Assembly: GCA_002261195.1 (NCBI GenBank)
Contig: MVBO01000012.1
Coordinates: forward strand, 62,001 to 126,000
Direction of reading: 5' to 3'
From: Bifiguratus adelaidae
Taxonomy: Eukaryota; Mucoromycota; Endogonomycetes; Endogonales
DNA: 64,000 nt
Shown: positions 21,649 through 32,404 of the stretch, one piece after another
Layout of the letters: each line of letters begins with the position of its first letter
Position numbering within the stretch: the stretch's first letter is position 1
Translations under genes and position numbers: made by a program
Notes under the pieces: generated by a model
Seen by the model: the letters and a program-made list of their open reading frames with translations, nothing else
What the model was told of the DNA's origin: nothing
The model's database searches: none

Positions 21649-22650
21649 TCATGTGTTGTTATTATTATTATTGTTGTTGTTGGTGTTATTTGAACTGCCT
21701 ACACCAGCCACCACGGGCGATTTTGCAGGTTGTCCCATAGGCTCGAATGTCGGGGGTTGAAGATTGTTTTCATCCATGCCTTTTTGCACATCCTTGTCCT
21801 CCTTCTGATAGTTCCCATCGCTCGTCGCTGGTACATCCTTATTGTCAATCGTTCTCTGGTTCGGATCCGTTCCATCGTCTTGCACGGCTGCGAACTGATC
21901 ATCTCCAGTCTCTTGGAACCGAGACTCCTTGCCAGGAGAGTGTTCCTTCTTCTTCTCCTCGCTTGGCTTTTGCAATCCTTCATACGAATTGTCAATCTCG
22001 CCTTCTTTTAAAGGAACAGTAAATGTGTCTTGGTTCCGATGCAGTGCCTCTAGCCACTCTTCAGTAATCTGCTCCGAATCCACAATGACGTTGATTTCTT
22101 CGCTATGCAACCAAGATTGGGTATCCATGTTGCCATTGCCGGCTATGACAATTTTTCTATCAATAGCCATAAACTTGGTATGACAATGTATGCGCTGAAT
22201 AGGCTTCGTTTGACCCTTGCCAACGAACCAAAAGACGCGCAATTGCTTCTCTCGTCCCAGTTCCTTAACTTCTGCCTTTAGACGATTGACCACCGTTTTG
22301 TTCGTGCCGCCTTGAAAGGGAACGTTGCCTTCCGTCTTGTCATTGAAGCCGAGTGTCAAGCCGATCTTTACATTGACGCCGCGCTTGATTGCATCGACAA
22401 TGCCACGTAGTGCAGGTTTCGCGTTAAGGGTAGGCGATTGCATGTATATTTCCTTTTCAGCATATCTGAACGCAGAGATCCATGCGGCGCCTATGCCCAC
22501 CGGCAGCATGTCAATCTGCGTACCACCAGAGTTCATCAAAGCTTACCTTGTGGGTTCACGATGTCCTTGTGACCGGGAGTACCATGTGAATTGCGGTTGC
22601 ACAATGCCATGGGGACACTAGCGATCCGTCGATGATGCAGATATGGCTCG
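21649..22650 (-). CDS. phospholipase D-like protein, 5' part lost in the assembly gap
   Basis: Visible exons: 22650-22547 (enters the gap) and 22490-21649, joined by a 56-nt intron. The first visible exon reads SVPMALCNRNSHGTPGHKDIVNPQ and joins AAWISAFRYAEKEIYMQSPTLNA, a block typical of fungal PLD-superfamily proteins. A complete HKD motif follows: HCHTKFMAIDRKIVIAGNGN (H, K and D all present), then SWLHSEEINVIVD. The first HKD half must lie in the gap. The C-terminal 100 residues are charged, disordered and end in a poly-Asn run. Substrate class (phosphatidylcholine hydrolase or other) is not decidable here. Confidence 0.85.
21655..21692. repeat. trinucleotide repeat (ATT/GTT) encoding poly-Asn
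   Basis: A run of ATT and GTT triplets on the plus strand reads as AAT/AAC on the coding strand, giving the poly-Asn tail of the PLD-like protein next to its stop codon. Likely length-polymorphic. Confidence 0.8.
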
Positions 22651-23575
22651 NNNNNNNNNNNNNNNNNNNNNNNNNNNNNNNNNNNNNNNNNNNNNNNNNN
22701 NNNNNNNNNNNNNNNNNNNNNNNNNNNNNNNNNNNNNNNNNNNNNNNNNNNNNNNNNNNNNNNNNNNNNNNNNNNNNNNNNNNNNNNNNNNNNNNNNNNN
22801 NNNNNNNNNNNNNNNNNNNNNNNNNNNNNNNNNNNNNNNNNNNNNNNNNNNNNNNNNNNNNNNNNNNNNNNNNNNNNNNNNNNNNNNNNNNNNNNNNNNN
22901 NNNNNNNNNNNNNNNNNNNNNNNNNNNNNNNNNNNNNNNNNNNNNNNNNNNNNNNNNNNNNNNNNNNNNNNNNNNNNNNNNNNNNNNNNNNNNNNNNNNN
23001 NNNNNNNNNNNNNNNNNNNNNNNNNNNNNNNNNNNNNNNNNNNNNNNNNNNNNNNNNNNNNNNNNNNNNNNNNNNNNNNNNNNNNNNNNNNNNNNNNNNN
23101 NNNNNNNNNNNNNNNNNNNNNNNNNNNNNNNNNNNNNNNNNNNNNNNNNNNNNNNNNNNNNNNNNNNNNNNNNNNNNNNNNNNNNNNNNNNNNNNNNNNN
23201 NNNNNNNNNNNNNNNNNNNNNNNNNNNNNNNNNNNNNNNNNNNNNNNNNNNNNNNNNNNNNNNNNNNNNNNNNNNNNNNNNNNNNNNNNNNNNNNNNNNN
23301 NNNNNNNNNNNNNNNNNNNNNNNNNNNNNNNNNNNNNNNNNNNNNNNNNNNNNNNNNNNNNNNNNNNNNNNNNNNNNNNNNNNNNNNNNNNNNNNNNNNN
23401 NNNNNNNNNNNNNNNNNNNNNNNNNNNNNNNNNNNNNNNNNNNNNNNNNNNNNNNNNNNNNNNNNNNNNNNNNNNNNNNNNNNNNNNNNNNNNNNNNNNN
23501 NNNNNNNNNNNNNNNNNNNNNNNNNNNNNNNNNNNNNNNNNNNNNNNNNNNNNNNNNNNNNNNNNNNNNNNNNNN
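22651..23575. other. assembly gap (925 N)
   Basis: Run of undetermined bases. It removes the 5' part of the PLD-like gene and the 3' part of the FunK1-type gene, so any intergenic content here is unknown. The size may be an estimate. Confidence 1.
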
Positions 23576-24112
23576 CGTGGCGAAGGAGCGCAGGATAGAC
23601 TGACCATTTAGACAAGCACACACTCGATTGAGAAAGTCCGCCACTGCCTGGTCCTTGAAAGGGTCTGGCTTCTGGCGCCACCGCCATCCAACCATTGACG
23701 GATCGTTGATCGCCTTCTGCAAGGAAGAGCCTTTCGGTGGGACCAGATGGCGTTTCTGCACGAGGAGTTTGACGGCATCAAAGACGTTGAAGGATTCGGT
23801 CGATGTTTCGGTGAGAGAATCCAAAAGATCCTCGCTTTCCACTATAGCGTCGATCAGCTCATGTTGTATATCTTTTCTCATGGTGTCCCCGTTCGTGGTC
23901 ATGGATTCGATGCTTGCACTTGTGCGCCTCTTTGGGGTAGTCTTCGGCTTTGGAAGGTCCGCTGAGGGTTCCGGAGTAGATTGGCGGGTTGTATTTGAAG
24001 ATTCGACTCCATTAATCTCCGGGTGAGGAATAGGAGGAGTTGAAGATGTCGGCTTCCGCGAAGTAGTTGAACTGCTAGAGCTACCACTGCTCTTCTTTCC
24101 TGCTCTCGCCAC
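23576..24112 (-). CDS. N-terminal part of a FunK1-type kinase gene, cut by the gap; start codon missing or in another exon
   Basis: An open frame enters the gap with no stop. The visible 179 residues begin VARAGKKSSG, are Ser/Thr-rich to about 60, then contain a helical block (HELIDAIVESEDLLDSL, VFDAVKLLVQKRHLVPPKG, ADFLNRVC) that aligns with the N-terminus of the FunK1 gene at 24884-27208 (FELADAKFVTDGLEEHL, VLQAAELLRSLYEAKLL). The homologous ATG of that gene is replaced here by CGC, and the frame is closed by TAG just upstream. That TAG could be a splice acceptor (AAATAG) for an upstream exon. Kinase domain would be in the gap; the family call rests on the paralogue. Confidence 0.6.
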
Positions 24113-24883
24113 GCGCTATTTCTCCAAATCGCGCTTCATCGTCTACAGGTTTTCGTGGTATGAGCTTAAAAGCAACCGCAAAATTACTGCGCAGAGGAAA
24201 GGCTTTGACACTCCAAATTAGGCACTTCCCTGTGCCTGGAGTACCTCATTTGGCAATGACGCGATCTTCATACGGGTAACGTTAAAATATCTCTCTTAGG
24301 CAAAAGCAGTATATAACAATCCTAATCCTAACATTTGAGTAGGGCCGGGGAAAGGAAGTGAGTAACGTTGGAAGCTTGCAGCTCCGGCATAAACGACTAT
24401 TCCACTTATCGACTTCACAGCTATCGACACCGAGAGCGCTTGCATCGAAGATACGCCTTCCCACGAAGGAACTTGCCTCTTCAGACCGGTGGCTTGATAC
24501 CAAATATTACGCTGGAAGCGTATTTGACGGCTAGGCATGGCCCTTGTCTCCATTTATCGCACTCACTCCTAGTTCCTTGACCGCATCACAGGAATCGGTC
24601 ATACTGGACAACTGGTGTAGAAGATGAAGATACGGCTTTGGAAGGCCGAGTATTGGTTGACTTCAGTCTTTCGTGCAAGCTACACAAGAAATTTCAAGTC
24701 TAGTGCACCATTCTGCTCAATGGCTAAGCGAAGAGAACGCCTGAAAGTGGTATCATATACATATATCCGAGATACGGTAAGCTAGCAATCGAAACCTTTG
24801 GCACAATGATATGTATCCACTTCTATTTGACACTGCAACGCTTGTGGTATTTACAACGCCGTATTAGGACAGATTATAAGTTT
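24113..24883. other. gene-free interval
   Basis: 770 bp between the two FunK1-type genes. Short ORFs around 24282-24580 on both strands overlap each other and look like chance. No repeat or RNA gene recognised. Confidence 0.5.
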
Positions 24884-27208
24884 CTAGGGGTATTGGCCTT
24901 GCTCATCCGGTGTCGCATCAAGCCATGTCTGTAGAACTTGAATAACATCTGCATGTGTCACATCCTTCCGCTCCTTCTCGTCGTGCCACAACACGCTGTA
25001 GAAACGCATCACCATTCCGACATAACGGCGAAACCAAAACGTGCTCTTTCGCCATCCTGAAGCACTGTCTTTGACAAGAGTGCTCAGCACCGATGCTGGC
25101 TTCGAAAAAAAGACTGCTTTGACGGATCCACTTCTGAGCATGGAGCCTTGGCACCACCACTGTATAAATTCTGGCCATTGGATGGGTTCGCCTGATGGAC
25201 CGGGCTCAGAGTAAGAGAAAGGGAGTAGATAGAGCACGAAGAAAAATGACTGTAGGTCATGGTGAATTTTATGCTCCTCGCCCAACATGACTGATGGTGC
25301 CATGTATGGCACGGTTCCCTGCAACAGGTTTGTTAGAAAAAGACACAGAAAATTTGTGCATAAGGCACTAACCGTTCTCCGAGCCTTCACGGTGTCCCCA
25401 TTGGTCTCACTGTCGGAGTGCCTTTTCCTCTTGCGCGAATCTGGACTGATTTCATCAAACAGGGCGGCTAGATTAACTTCAGTCTCCTGCGGAATAGGCC
25501 TTTCCGAGATATCAATGGCCATGTCCAAATCGATCAAATATCCCAGTTGCTCAGAGCCTCGCTCAGGAAGTAACACGTTGAACTCAGAAACATCTCGATG
25601 AAATATGTTGGCCTTTTCGATAAGTTCCTTGTGCCCTTATGGAATGACGGCAGTCAGAGGAGCCTATTTCAACTTCTAATACTGCTTACCCAAAATTGCG
25701 CCGACGATGCCTCTTACAAGTTCTTCAAGCGATTCAAATTGAGCTAGGGGTCTTGCGCGCGGAAACACCATGCGCTTTTGTACGCGATCTTCAATTGGTA
25801 ACTGGTTGAGCAGAGACGAATCGTACCCACGGATTGCCGTCAAGGTACTGTCATCCTTGCCATCATGAAGACAATTGAACGACCTATCGCATTCGATCAA
25901 CCATATCCGTTATGAGTCAGACATTTAGTTCACCTACCTTAAAGCGAGCAATACATGCTCGACACCTCTTTGCGAAGCCAAGCGATTAAAATGAGCTTCA
26001 TCGTGTTGACGCGCTCTATCCTGCCAAGAGACTTTTAGCACTAAGGGCCGGCCGTCGAGTTCGCCACGGTAATTGAGAATTTCCCTGACCGCGAACACTC
26101 GTGTACCCCGCCCCCGAATAGACGAGCTGTTGTGCAACACGGATTCGACCTTGTAGTGAACCGACCCCTCCTGATCAGCGCACCAAATCTCATCGATTTC
26201 TCGCCTAATGTACTGTATTTCCTGCCCGTTTGCGCTGGTAGGAAACTTTTTCCCCCCCCCCAGGTGAAAAGTATGGTCGCATCCTAACTCGGAGGCGCTT
26301 GCTGTACACAGCCAAAATATCGTGCGGACGAAGTCAAGAGCTCCTCGAGGTGTGGTGATGTTGAAGAAATCCTCGTCCAAGCCGCTTTGATCAGCCCGAA
26401 TGACCCCAAAGTCTTTCGATGCCCAATATAGCGCTAGTGCATATCTTCGCCAGGGTTGAGTTCTCTTCAGGCCGCGTATATATTTCCGAACTTGCCGCCG
26501 AGCATCCCGAAGCTTGCTCTGTTTACACTCTCCAACGCACATGGCCATTTTGTAATTGTTGAGGGCCTCTTCAGGTTCCAGATAGGATCCTGTCTCGGTA
26601 CCACGGAGTTCGGAATTCGCCCAAGCCATTTTAGGAAGTAGAACAAAGTCAGGACGAAGTTGCGGACGTTCAAATTCGTCGGTGAGACGGTAATTCTTGT
26701 CGCTTGTGAAAGGTTTCGCAAAAAAATTCGTTTCGACGTTCTTGCAAACACTAGTGGCTATTTGTCTGACAAACGTGACCATATGCGTCTCCGACCGGTG
26801 ATGTGGGAATGTCGGCCAAAGCCAATAGCATTGTAATTTTGAGAGGGGTTGCCTTAAAGCAGCTTCGCATGCTTCTTGAATTGCGATGTCAATGTGTTCC
26901 GGTTGTCCCTTCCTCAAAGGAGTCAGCAGCTTGGCTTCGTAGAGGCTCCGAAGCAGTTCTGCTGCTTGCAGAACCGTAATACGACTGCCTGTGAGGTGTT
27001 CCTCCAGTCCATCGGTCACGAATTTCGCATCAGCCAACTCGAAGTCTAAGCGCTGGAGGATTGACTCGCTCACGCTGGATTGTGAACTATGAGGATGGGA
27101 AGCGGCGTTCTTAACCGGAGTCGAAACTGAGCTGGACGACGTAGATCTACTGTCAGCCTTGTTGCTCCCATTGTCGACCCGTATTCTCTCTGCTGCGCGC
27201 GCAACCAT
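24884..27208 (-). CDS. FunK1-type fungal protein kinase
   Basis: Four exons: 27208-25938, 25883-25690, 25635-25373 and 25318-24884; 720 residues, ATG 27208. The N-terminal half is the FunK1-associated helical region. The kinase part has EILNYRGELDGRPLVLKVSW (strand with the probable catalytic Lys), then ANIFHRDVSEFNVLL (catalytic loop HRDxxxxN, split by an intron upstream), YLIDLDMA (DLD in place of DFG) and GTVPYMAPSVML (APE-region substitute), then DLQSFFFVLYLL. This matches the FunK1 family (PF17667), expanded in fungi and of largely unknown function; nuclear or signalling roles are only supposed. All introns are 54 nt. The gene appears intact. Confidence 0.9.
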
Positions 27209-27836
27209 GGCACTTATTTCAAAGCGACAGGGTATTTCCTAATTAGGACAATTGACTCGCGGTCATTTCCTTGATGTCGAGTGACAGCAGGGCCAAAAAC
27301 AAACGCATGCGCATGCGTATGTGAGTCGAGGCACGAACTCTATATAGGGCATGCTCTAACCAAGGAGGAGAGGCGGACAGAAGCAGCGAACCAGTCAAAG
27401 GACGACGTGATATTTACGCGCCTGCACATACTTGTCCTTATTTATAAGCAAGCGGCCTCTGTTGCACAAGCTTTGCTCAATGTAAAGGTTCTGTTCAGCC
27501 TGCGATTACGCCTGAAAGCGTCTTGTTTGACTCATGGCTGACTTACAATATAGGCCTCTCTTGGACCGACAATGCCTCATAAATGATAGGACATTGAGCG
27601 GATGGAATCTTTGCAGTTTCAGTCAGCAGATGGCTACCCAAGACAAGCTTTCAAATAGCATGCCGGTTTCAAAATTCATCCAAAGATATATGTACATCGT
27701 GTCAACTACGGAATATTGCGCTCGATCAGCTGCTATGGATCGTCTTGCCTCTGATAGATTCTACAGAAAAGCATGTAAACGGGCCAGCAACATGACCGTA
27801 TTCGCATTGGATGCGCATTGGGTGCGCATTGGGTGA
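27209..27836. other. gene-free interval with a short tandem repeat at its right end
   Basis: No gene supported; two short plus-strand ORFs (27281-27836) have no recognisable features. It holds the presumed promoter of the FunK1 gene on its left. Confidence 0.45.
27802..27833. repeat. three-copy 11-bp tandem repeat
   Basis: Three near-identical units of the form TGCGCATTGGG directly abut the stop codon of the small minus-strand gene ending at 27837. Confidence 0.7.
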
Positions 27837-28288
27837 TCAATAGGAGTTACCCAGATTGAGAGATTCTACATGGCTTGCGAGTTCGTGACGTTTGTCTTCA
27901 ATAATTTCCTCATTCGGATCCCCATTCGTCTGTTGAAGAAAGCGTGGTTTAGTGAAGGTTATATAATGAAAATGGTCCACAAGGGAGTCGACGAAGTTGT
28001 GTAGGTCCTCCAGGGTGATCAAGGCTTCGATCAGCGACTGGTCGAGCTGCCTTACTGCCTGCTTCCATATTTCCGGTGGAACTAATGAAAGAACGAGTTG
28101 TGAGGTCTGCCTCCAAAGTGGCGATTAAGCTGAAGCTTACCTGAAACCGGTTGACAATAAAGCCAGCCATAAAACACAAGTCCTTTGGCTGTTTCGTACG
28201 CATTCATATCGTACAGTTCGGGTAGGTTTAGCCGAGCTTGGTTCAGTTGGCGAAACTGTTCTAGAAAATTCACCTTGAATTCCTGCAT
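27837..28288 (-). CDS. small orphan protein
   Basis: ATG 28288, exons 28288-28141 and 28081-27837 joined across a canonical 59-nt intron (GTAAGC...CATTAG); 130 residues. The junction keeps frame and joins two helical, amphipathic stretches (FKVNFLEQFRQLNQARL and PPEIWKQAVRQLDQSL...EDLHNFVDSLVDHF). No known domain. It starts 159 bp from the divergent gene at 28448. Could be the end of a larger gene whose upstream exons I cannot see. Confidence 0.5.
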
Positions 28289-28447
28289 GTTGAGTACGAA
28301 AGAACGGGTTGGTGGTGAATCCTGTGACGAATTTAGGGAATTTTATAAATTGATGACGCAACGTGTAGTTTAATTCCCAAATTTGGAATCTAGCGCGCCG
28401 TTCTCTTCTCACAAGAAGTGTCCCACATTCCGTGCTGAGCAGTTCTA

Positions 28448-29136
28448 ATGACAATAGAAAGGAAGCGCCGTAAATCTTCAACCACCACAAAAGGTAGACA
28501 ACGCACGCTTTCAATAACTCTCTCAAGGGACGACGCGTTAGTTGTGTCGGATTACTTCTACGAAACGTCGTCTGCGGAATGGAATTGGAGAGGCTATGCG
28601 CAGTGGTGCATGCAAAAAGCGCCTATAGACGAGGAAGAAGCAAACGCAAGATTCAGAGAAGAAATTTCGCTCATTTCATTTGGCAAAACAGTTGGAACCG
28701 CTAATCGCGTTATTCTTGCTGGATTGCCCCAAGAAGCGCTCGACGAGTTGGTAAGAGGACGGACGTTCCTGATGGTTCTCTAGGTTACTAACCAGCGAGC
28801 AGCCCTTGACGATGACATTAGACCAAGGTTCGTCTTTGGAAGACGACAATTTCGACGTCGGGCTGTATATATTCTAGGAGTCTGAAACTACACAATTCCT
28901 TCTTCCATGGCGAACCACTGACGATTCACGAGAAGATGATGATGAAGATCGGCCTTTCACATATACTCGATCTTAGCGACGAGACCGATACAAGTCAGAA
29001 AACGCTCTTCACCGCATTACAATGGGAGCAATTGAAGACAAAATATCACGCGCGATTCGACACGAGATCAAATGATTTACCCCCACAAGTTGAGCACATA
29101 TGGCTCGCTGATCTCGATGCTGACGAAGATGGGTAG
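28448..29136 (+). CDS. orphan gene, exon structure uncertain
   Basis: Exon 1 (28448-28750) is clear: a basic start (MTIERKRRKS), then WNWRGYAQWCMQKAPIDEEEANARF and VILAGLPQEALDEL, ending at a GTAAGA donor. The downstream part has several possible acceptors (28802, 28876) leading to acidic peptides. A frame at 28936-29136 (LFTALQWEQLKTKYHARF...LADLDADEDG) also looks coding but needs another junction. I cannot choose a single model and do not recognise the family. Confidence 0.4.
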
Positions 29137-30220
29137 GTGAAGCGGGAGGGGAAGTGGTACAACATATACACCAAGAGGGCATTTGTGAGGGACCCAAATG
29201 ACTTTTGAACATACCCAATGGTTGTGGCAATTGTAAAATATAGCAGAACTGAGCGTGTTTCGCAACTTATCGCCTTGAACATAGCCTTGACACTTTGAAA
29301 CTACTGTGCTGTCTATATAATGTTCAAACTCCCCTGTCAGAATCCTCTGTGCAGTTTCGAAGCGGGGATCCACCATACTGTTAAAGCAAAGTCCAGCAGC
29401 AGTTTAATTGAGCGTGCAGTACATGACAGTCGTCTTCACGGGGCTCGTTCTGCGGTACAGACTTTCCTGGTAGTGGGACGGCGTGACGTATCACCCAGCT
29501 TCTGCAGAACGTAGAAGAACGCTGTCAGCGAAGCGCACAACTTCCATAGCCGGACCTCGCAAAGGCTGACAACTGTCCAGAACTAGGTGTGATGGTCTTG
29601 TCTGAGATATGGAAGCCTACTTGAGAGAATCAGCCGCGTTTCACTTGGAAGGACTGCAGCATCCATACGTACTAGTGTTTCGCTAGTTTTGCTGTGCGCT
29701 CTTCCTTTTCGTCCACCTAACCTTTCATCACAGAGACGATGTGCATGAGGACCGCTCATGTCACACCCACCCGTTTTTCGATCTTTCCGCACCGTAAAGC
29801 ACGGAGCGGTTGCCTGACGCGCTTCGTCACACTCACAGGATTCCGTTTCGTCATAGCCTTTGTCCCAGCAACAGTTCGCAAGTCAGTACTGCAAGTGAAC
29901 AATGACGTCCAACCATAGTACAAAGGCTTTCGTGCACCATGAACGCGCGGATCTCAGATCAACAGCCCGAAAAGGTAGGTGGGCTAACCATCCATTGAGC
30001 CCTGTCATCCAATCATGCACAAGGGATGCCAACTCCCTGGTTTCAGGATAAGGTTATGCGATTGAGCGAGAACGCATTTGGAAAGATCAGCGCGCCAGGA
30101 GGTACTAACGGCCCGATCGCCTGGTAATGAGTATTGATCGCTTGGACAGAGTAAATTCGGAGCGAGAGGGTTTAAACACGGGTGACACGCGAATCTCATG
30201 CTGCAAGCACGCTAAATGGG
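29137..30220. other. gene-free interval
   Basis: About 1.1 kb in which all ORFs are short and mutually overlapping on both strands. No repeat, tRNA or conserved motif recognised. Confidence 0.5.
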
Positions 30221-30228
30221 TATAAAAA
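30221..30228 (+). promoter_or_regulatory. TATA box of the GMC pseudogene
   Basis: TATAAAAA lies about 30 bp before the ATG at 30252, so the promoter core of the decayed oxidoreductase gene still looks intact. Confidence 0.5.
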
Positions 30229-30251
30229 GCACGGAATGGCGAGACATCAAC

Positions 30252-31940
30252 ATGGGAAGTACAGCACATGATTTCGTAATTGTGGGCGGTGGGGCTCACA
30301 GGATGCGTCGTCGCTTCTCGGCTAAAGCAAGGCAATCCGGCATCAAGTGCCTTGCTCATCGAAGCGGGGTAGAATCCTGAAAGACATCCCCTCATCGGTC
30401 CCCCCTTCGCCTGTTTCCAAGCCCATTACTCCGACATTGATTGGGCGTATAAAAGTGTCCCACAAGCACCATTGAACAATCGTGAGGTTCATTTGGCACA
30501 AGGGAAAGCGCTATCTGGCGGAACGGCTGTCAATTACGGTACGTGGACGCGTGGTTCAAGCGCTGACTATGATGAATGGGCGAAACTTGTTGGCGACGAA
30601 ACCTGGAGCTACAATGGTTCGCTTCCTTACTTTAAAAAGGTCGAACACCACCTCGATCCCAACTGCGACCCCGAACAGCACGGTTTTGATGGCTCTACGC
30701 ACACTAGCACCATCTGAGGCAGTCACCCTGACCGGAAATACCCTTTGCGCGATGTGATGAAGAATGCTTGGGCAAGGCTCGGCTTCGAGTACAAGAAGGA
30801 CGGCAACGATGGAAAGCCTCTTGGTATGTCTGAGGCAGTCGAAAATTGGAGAGACGGCATGCGCCAGCATGCGAGCAAGGCTTATGATCTTTCGGGCGTT
30901 GATATCATGTACAACACTACTGTTCATCGTATCACACTTGATGGAAAAAAGGCCACTGGTGTCGAATTGGTGGGAGGAGATACGATTATGGCTCGTAGAG
31001 AGGTCATCCTTGCTGCGGGTGCATACCGCACTCCTCAGGCTCTGCTACTGTCTGGTATCGGTCCGGCTGATGAGCTCGAAAAGCATCACATTCCTCAGCT
31101 CGTTGATTCATCCCATTTTGGTCGTAATTTGCACGACCATTGGGGTCTTTTCCAGTACTGGAAGCTAAAGCACCCAGAAGACAGTTTGGCTTTTGGTAGC
31201 GCCAAATGGTCGAATCCAACATTTGCGTACGGATTACCTGTCGATTGGTTCGTCTACGACCATATGGATGATAAGATTCTCATAGATGCATTGGAGAAAG
31301 ACGGTTCGTTGGAGGAACACTGGCCTTTGCTTAATCCTCCGTGGTCAAATTGAATCTTTCGCGGCCTATTCTCCTACTGGTGCGGTGGAGCCTTTGTTCA
31401 AACCTCCATTTGATGGTTCCATCATCACTAGTTTGACAATCAACATGATTCCTAGCTCACGCGGATCAGTCACTCTCGCCTCGTCCGATCCCACTCAGCC
31501 TCCGCTCATTGATCCGCACTATTACAGCACCGAAATGAACAAGACCGTTATGCGCACGGCGACTAGGAAGATCATGCAACTGATGCTGGAAACGCCAGAA
31601 GGCCAATCTATTGTGACGGAGGAGTATCTTCCAGAACAAATTGCTTCAAACCGCAGTAGCTCAGACAAAGATATTGATGCCCGCATTGCGCTCGAGAGCG
31701 GCAGCTTATATCATCCGGCGGGAACGGCATCCATGGGGAAGGTGGTGGATACAAGGCTACGTGTCAAAAGGCGTCGAATTTCTGCGAGTGGTCGATGCGA
31801 GCGTTGAACCACTCCCTTTATCAGCTCATCCTCAAGTATACCTTTACGCAGTGGCCGAAAAGGCTGCAGAACTCATCATCGAGGATCAAGCTTACGGTAC
31901 TCACAGCACATTTATAGCATGGAAGATATCGGCCATGTAA
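30252..31940 (+). pseudogene. GMC-family oxidoreductase pseudogene (three frameshifts, two nonsense codons)
   Basis: Translating across three frames recovers a near full-length glucose-methanol-choline FAD oxidoreductase without introns. Landmarks are HDFVIVGGG at the start, TGCVVASRLKQGNPASSALLIEAG-like reading one base out of phase, GKALSGGTAVNYGTW, REVILAAGAYRTPQALLLSGIGP, then [15 protein letters not shown] and [19 protein letters not shown]. Lesions: a one-base shift at about 30297 inside the FAD-binding glycine loop, TAG at 30370-30372, TGA at 30715-30717, a shift near 31320-31345 and a one-base shift in an A-run near 31766. Most shifts are not in long homopolymers, which argues for decay rather than read error alone. 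The substrate of the ancestor is unknown. Confidence 0.9.
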
Positions 31941-32404
31941 TGATCCGCTTAAAGAATAAAAGACTGAAACTCAGGCATGATCCAAGGCAGCTATATCTAT
32001 GAAACACTGTCTCCTGTGTCTTAAGCTGCGCAATTATTTGCTTTACGGCAATACAATCCTGTGAGCCGAAATAGCTCATAAAGGGAGAAGCGAGTTCTTG
32101 AGACATTTCCAGAGTACCCGTGAACTCGTCGTAGTGGTACTAACTGGCATCAAGTCAGCTGTTGTACAGCGATGGCATGAGAGACCACGACAGGGATACG
32201 CACAGCAGCGATGCTTCAGATTAAATGCCGTTGACTGCCATTTTCTTTCAATGATAATAGTACAGTTGCTGTAAATGGATTTAGCGCTGCGCATCTCATG
32301 GTTTAAATCGACTCTATTTACCGTTGTAAAAGTCTTATGTACATCTGAAACCGAATTGCGCTTCGGGTGGGTATATTTTTGCCAGTAATCAGTGTGTGCT
32401 GAAG
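31941..32404. other. gene-free interval
   Basis: Between the GMC pseudogene and the 3' end of the Crinkler-like gene. No feature supported. Confidence 0.45.

Noticed and set aside
24282..24580. Overlapping ORFs on both strands between the FunK1 genes
   Set aside because: Short, mutually overlapping, no motif, no plausible splice partners.
27281..27836. Two plus-strand ORFs upstream of the FunK1 gene
   Set aside because: Composition like non-coding sequence and no recognisable domain; they overlap the presumed promoter and the tandem repeat.
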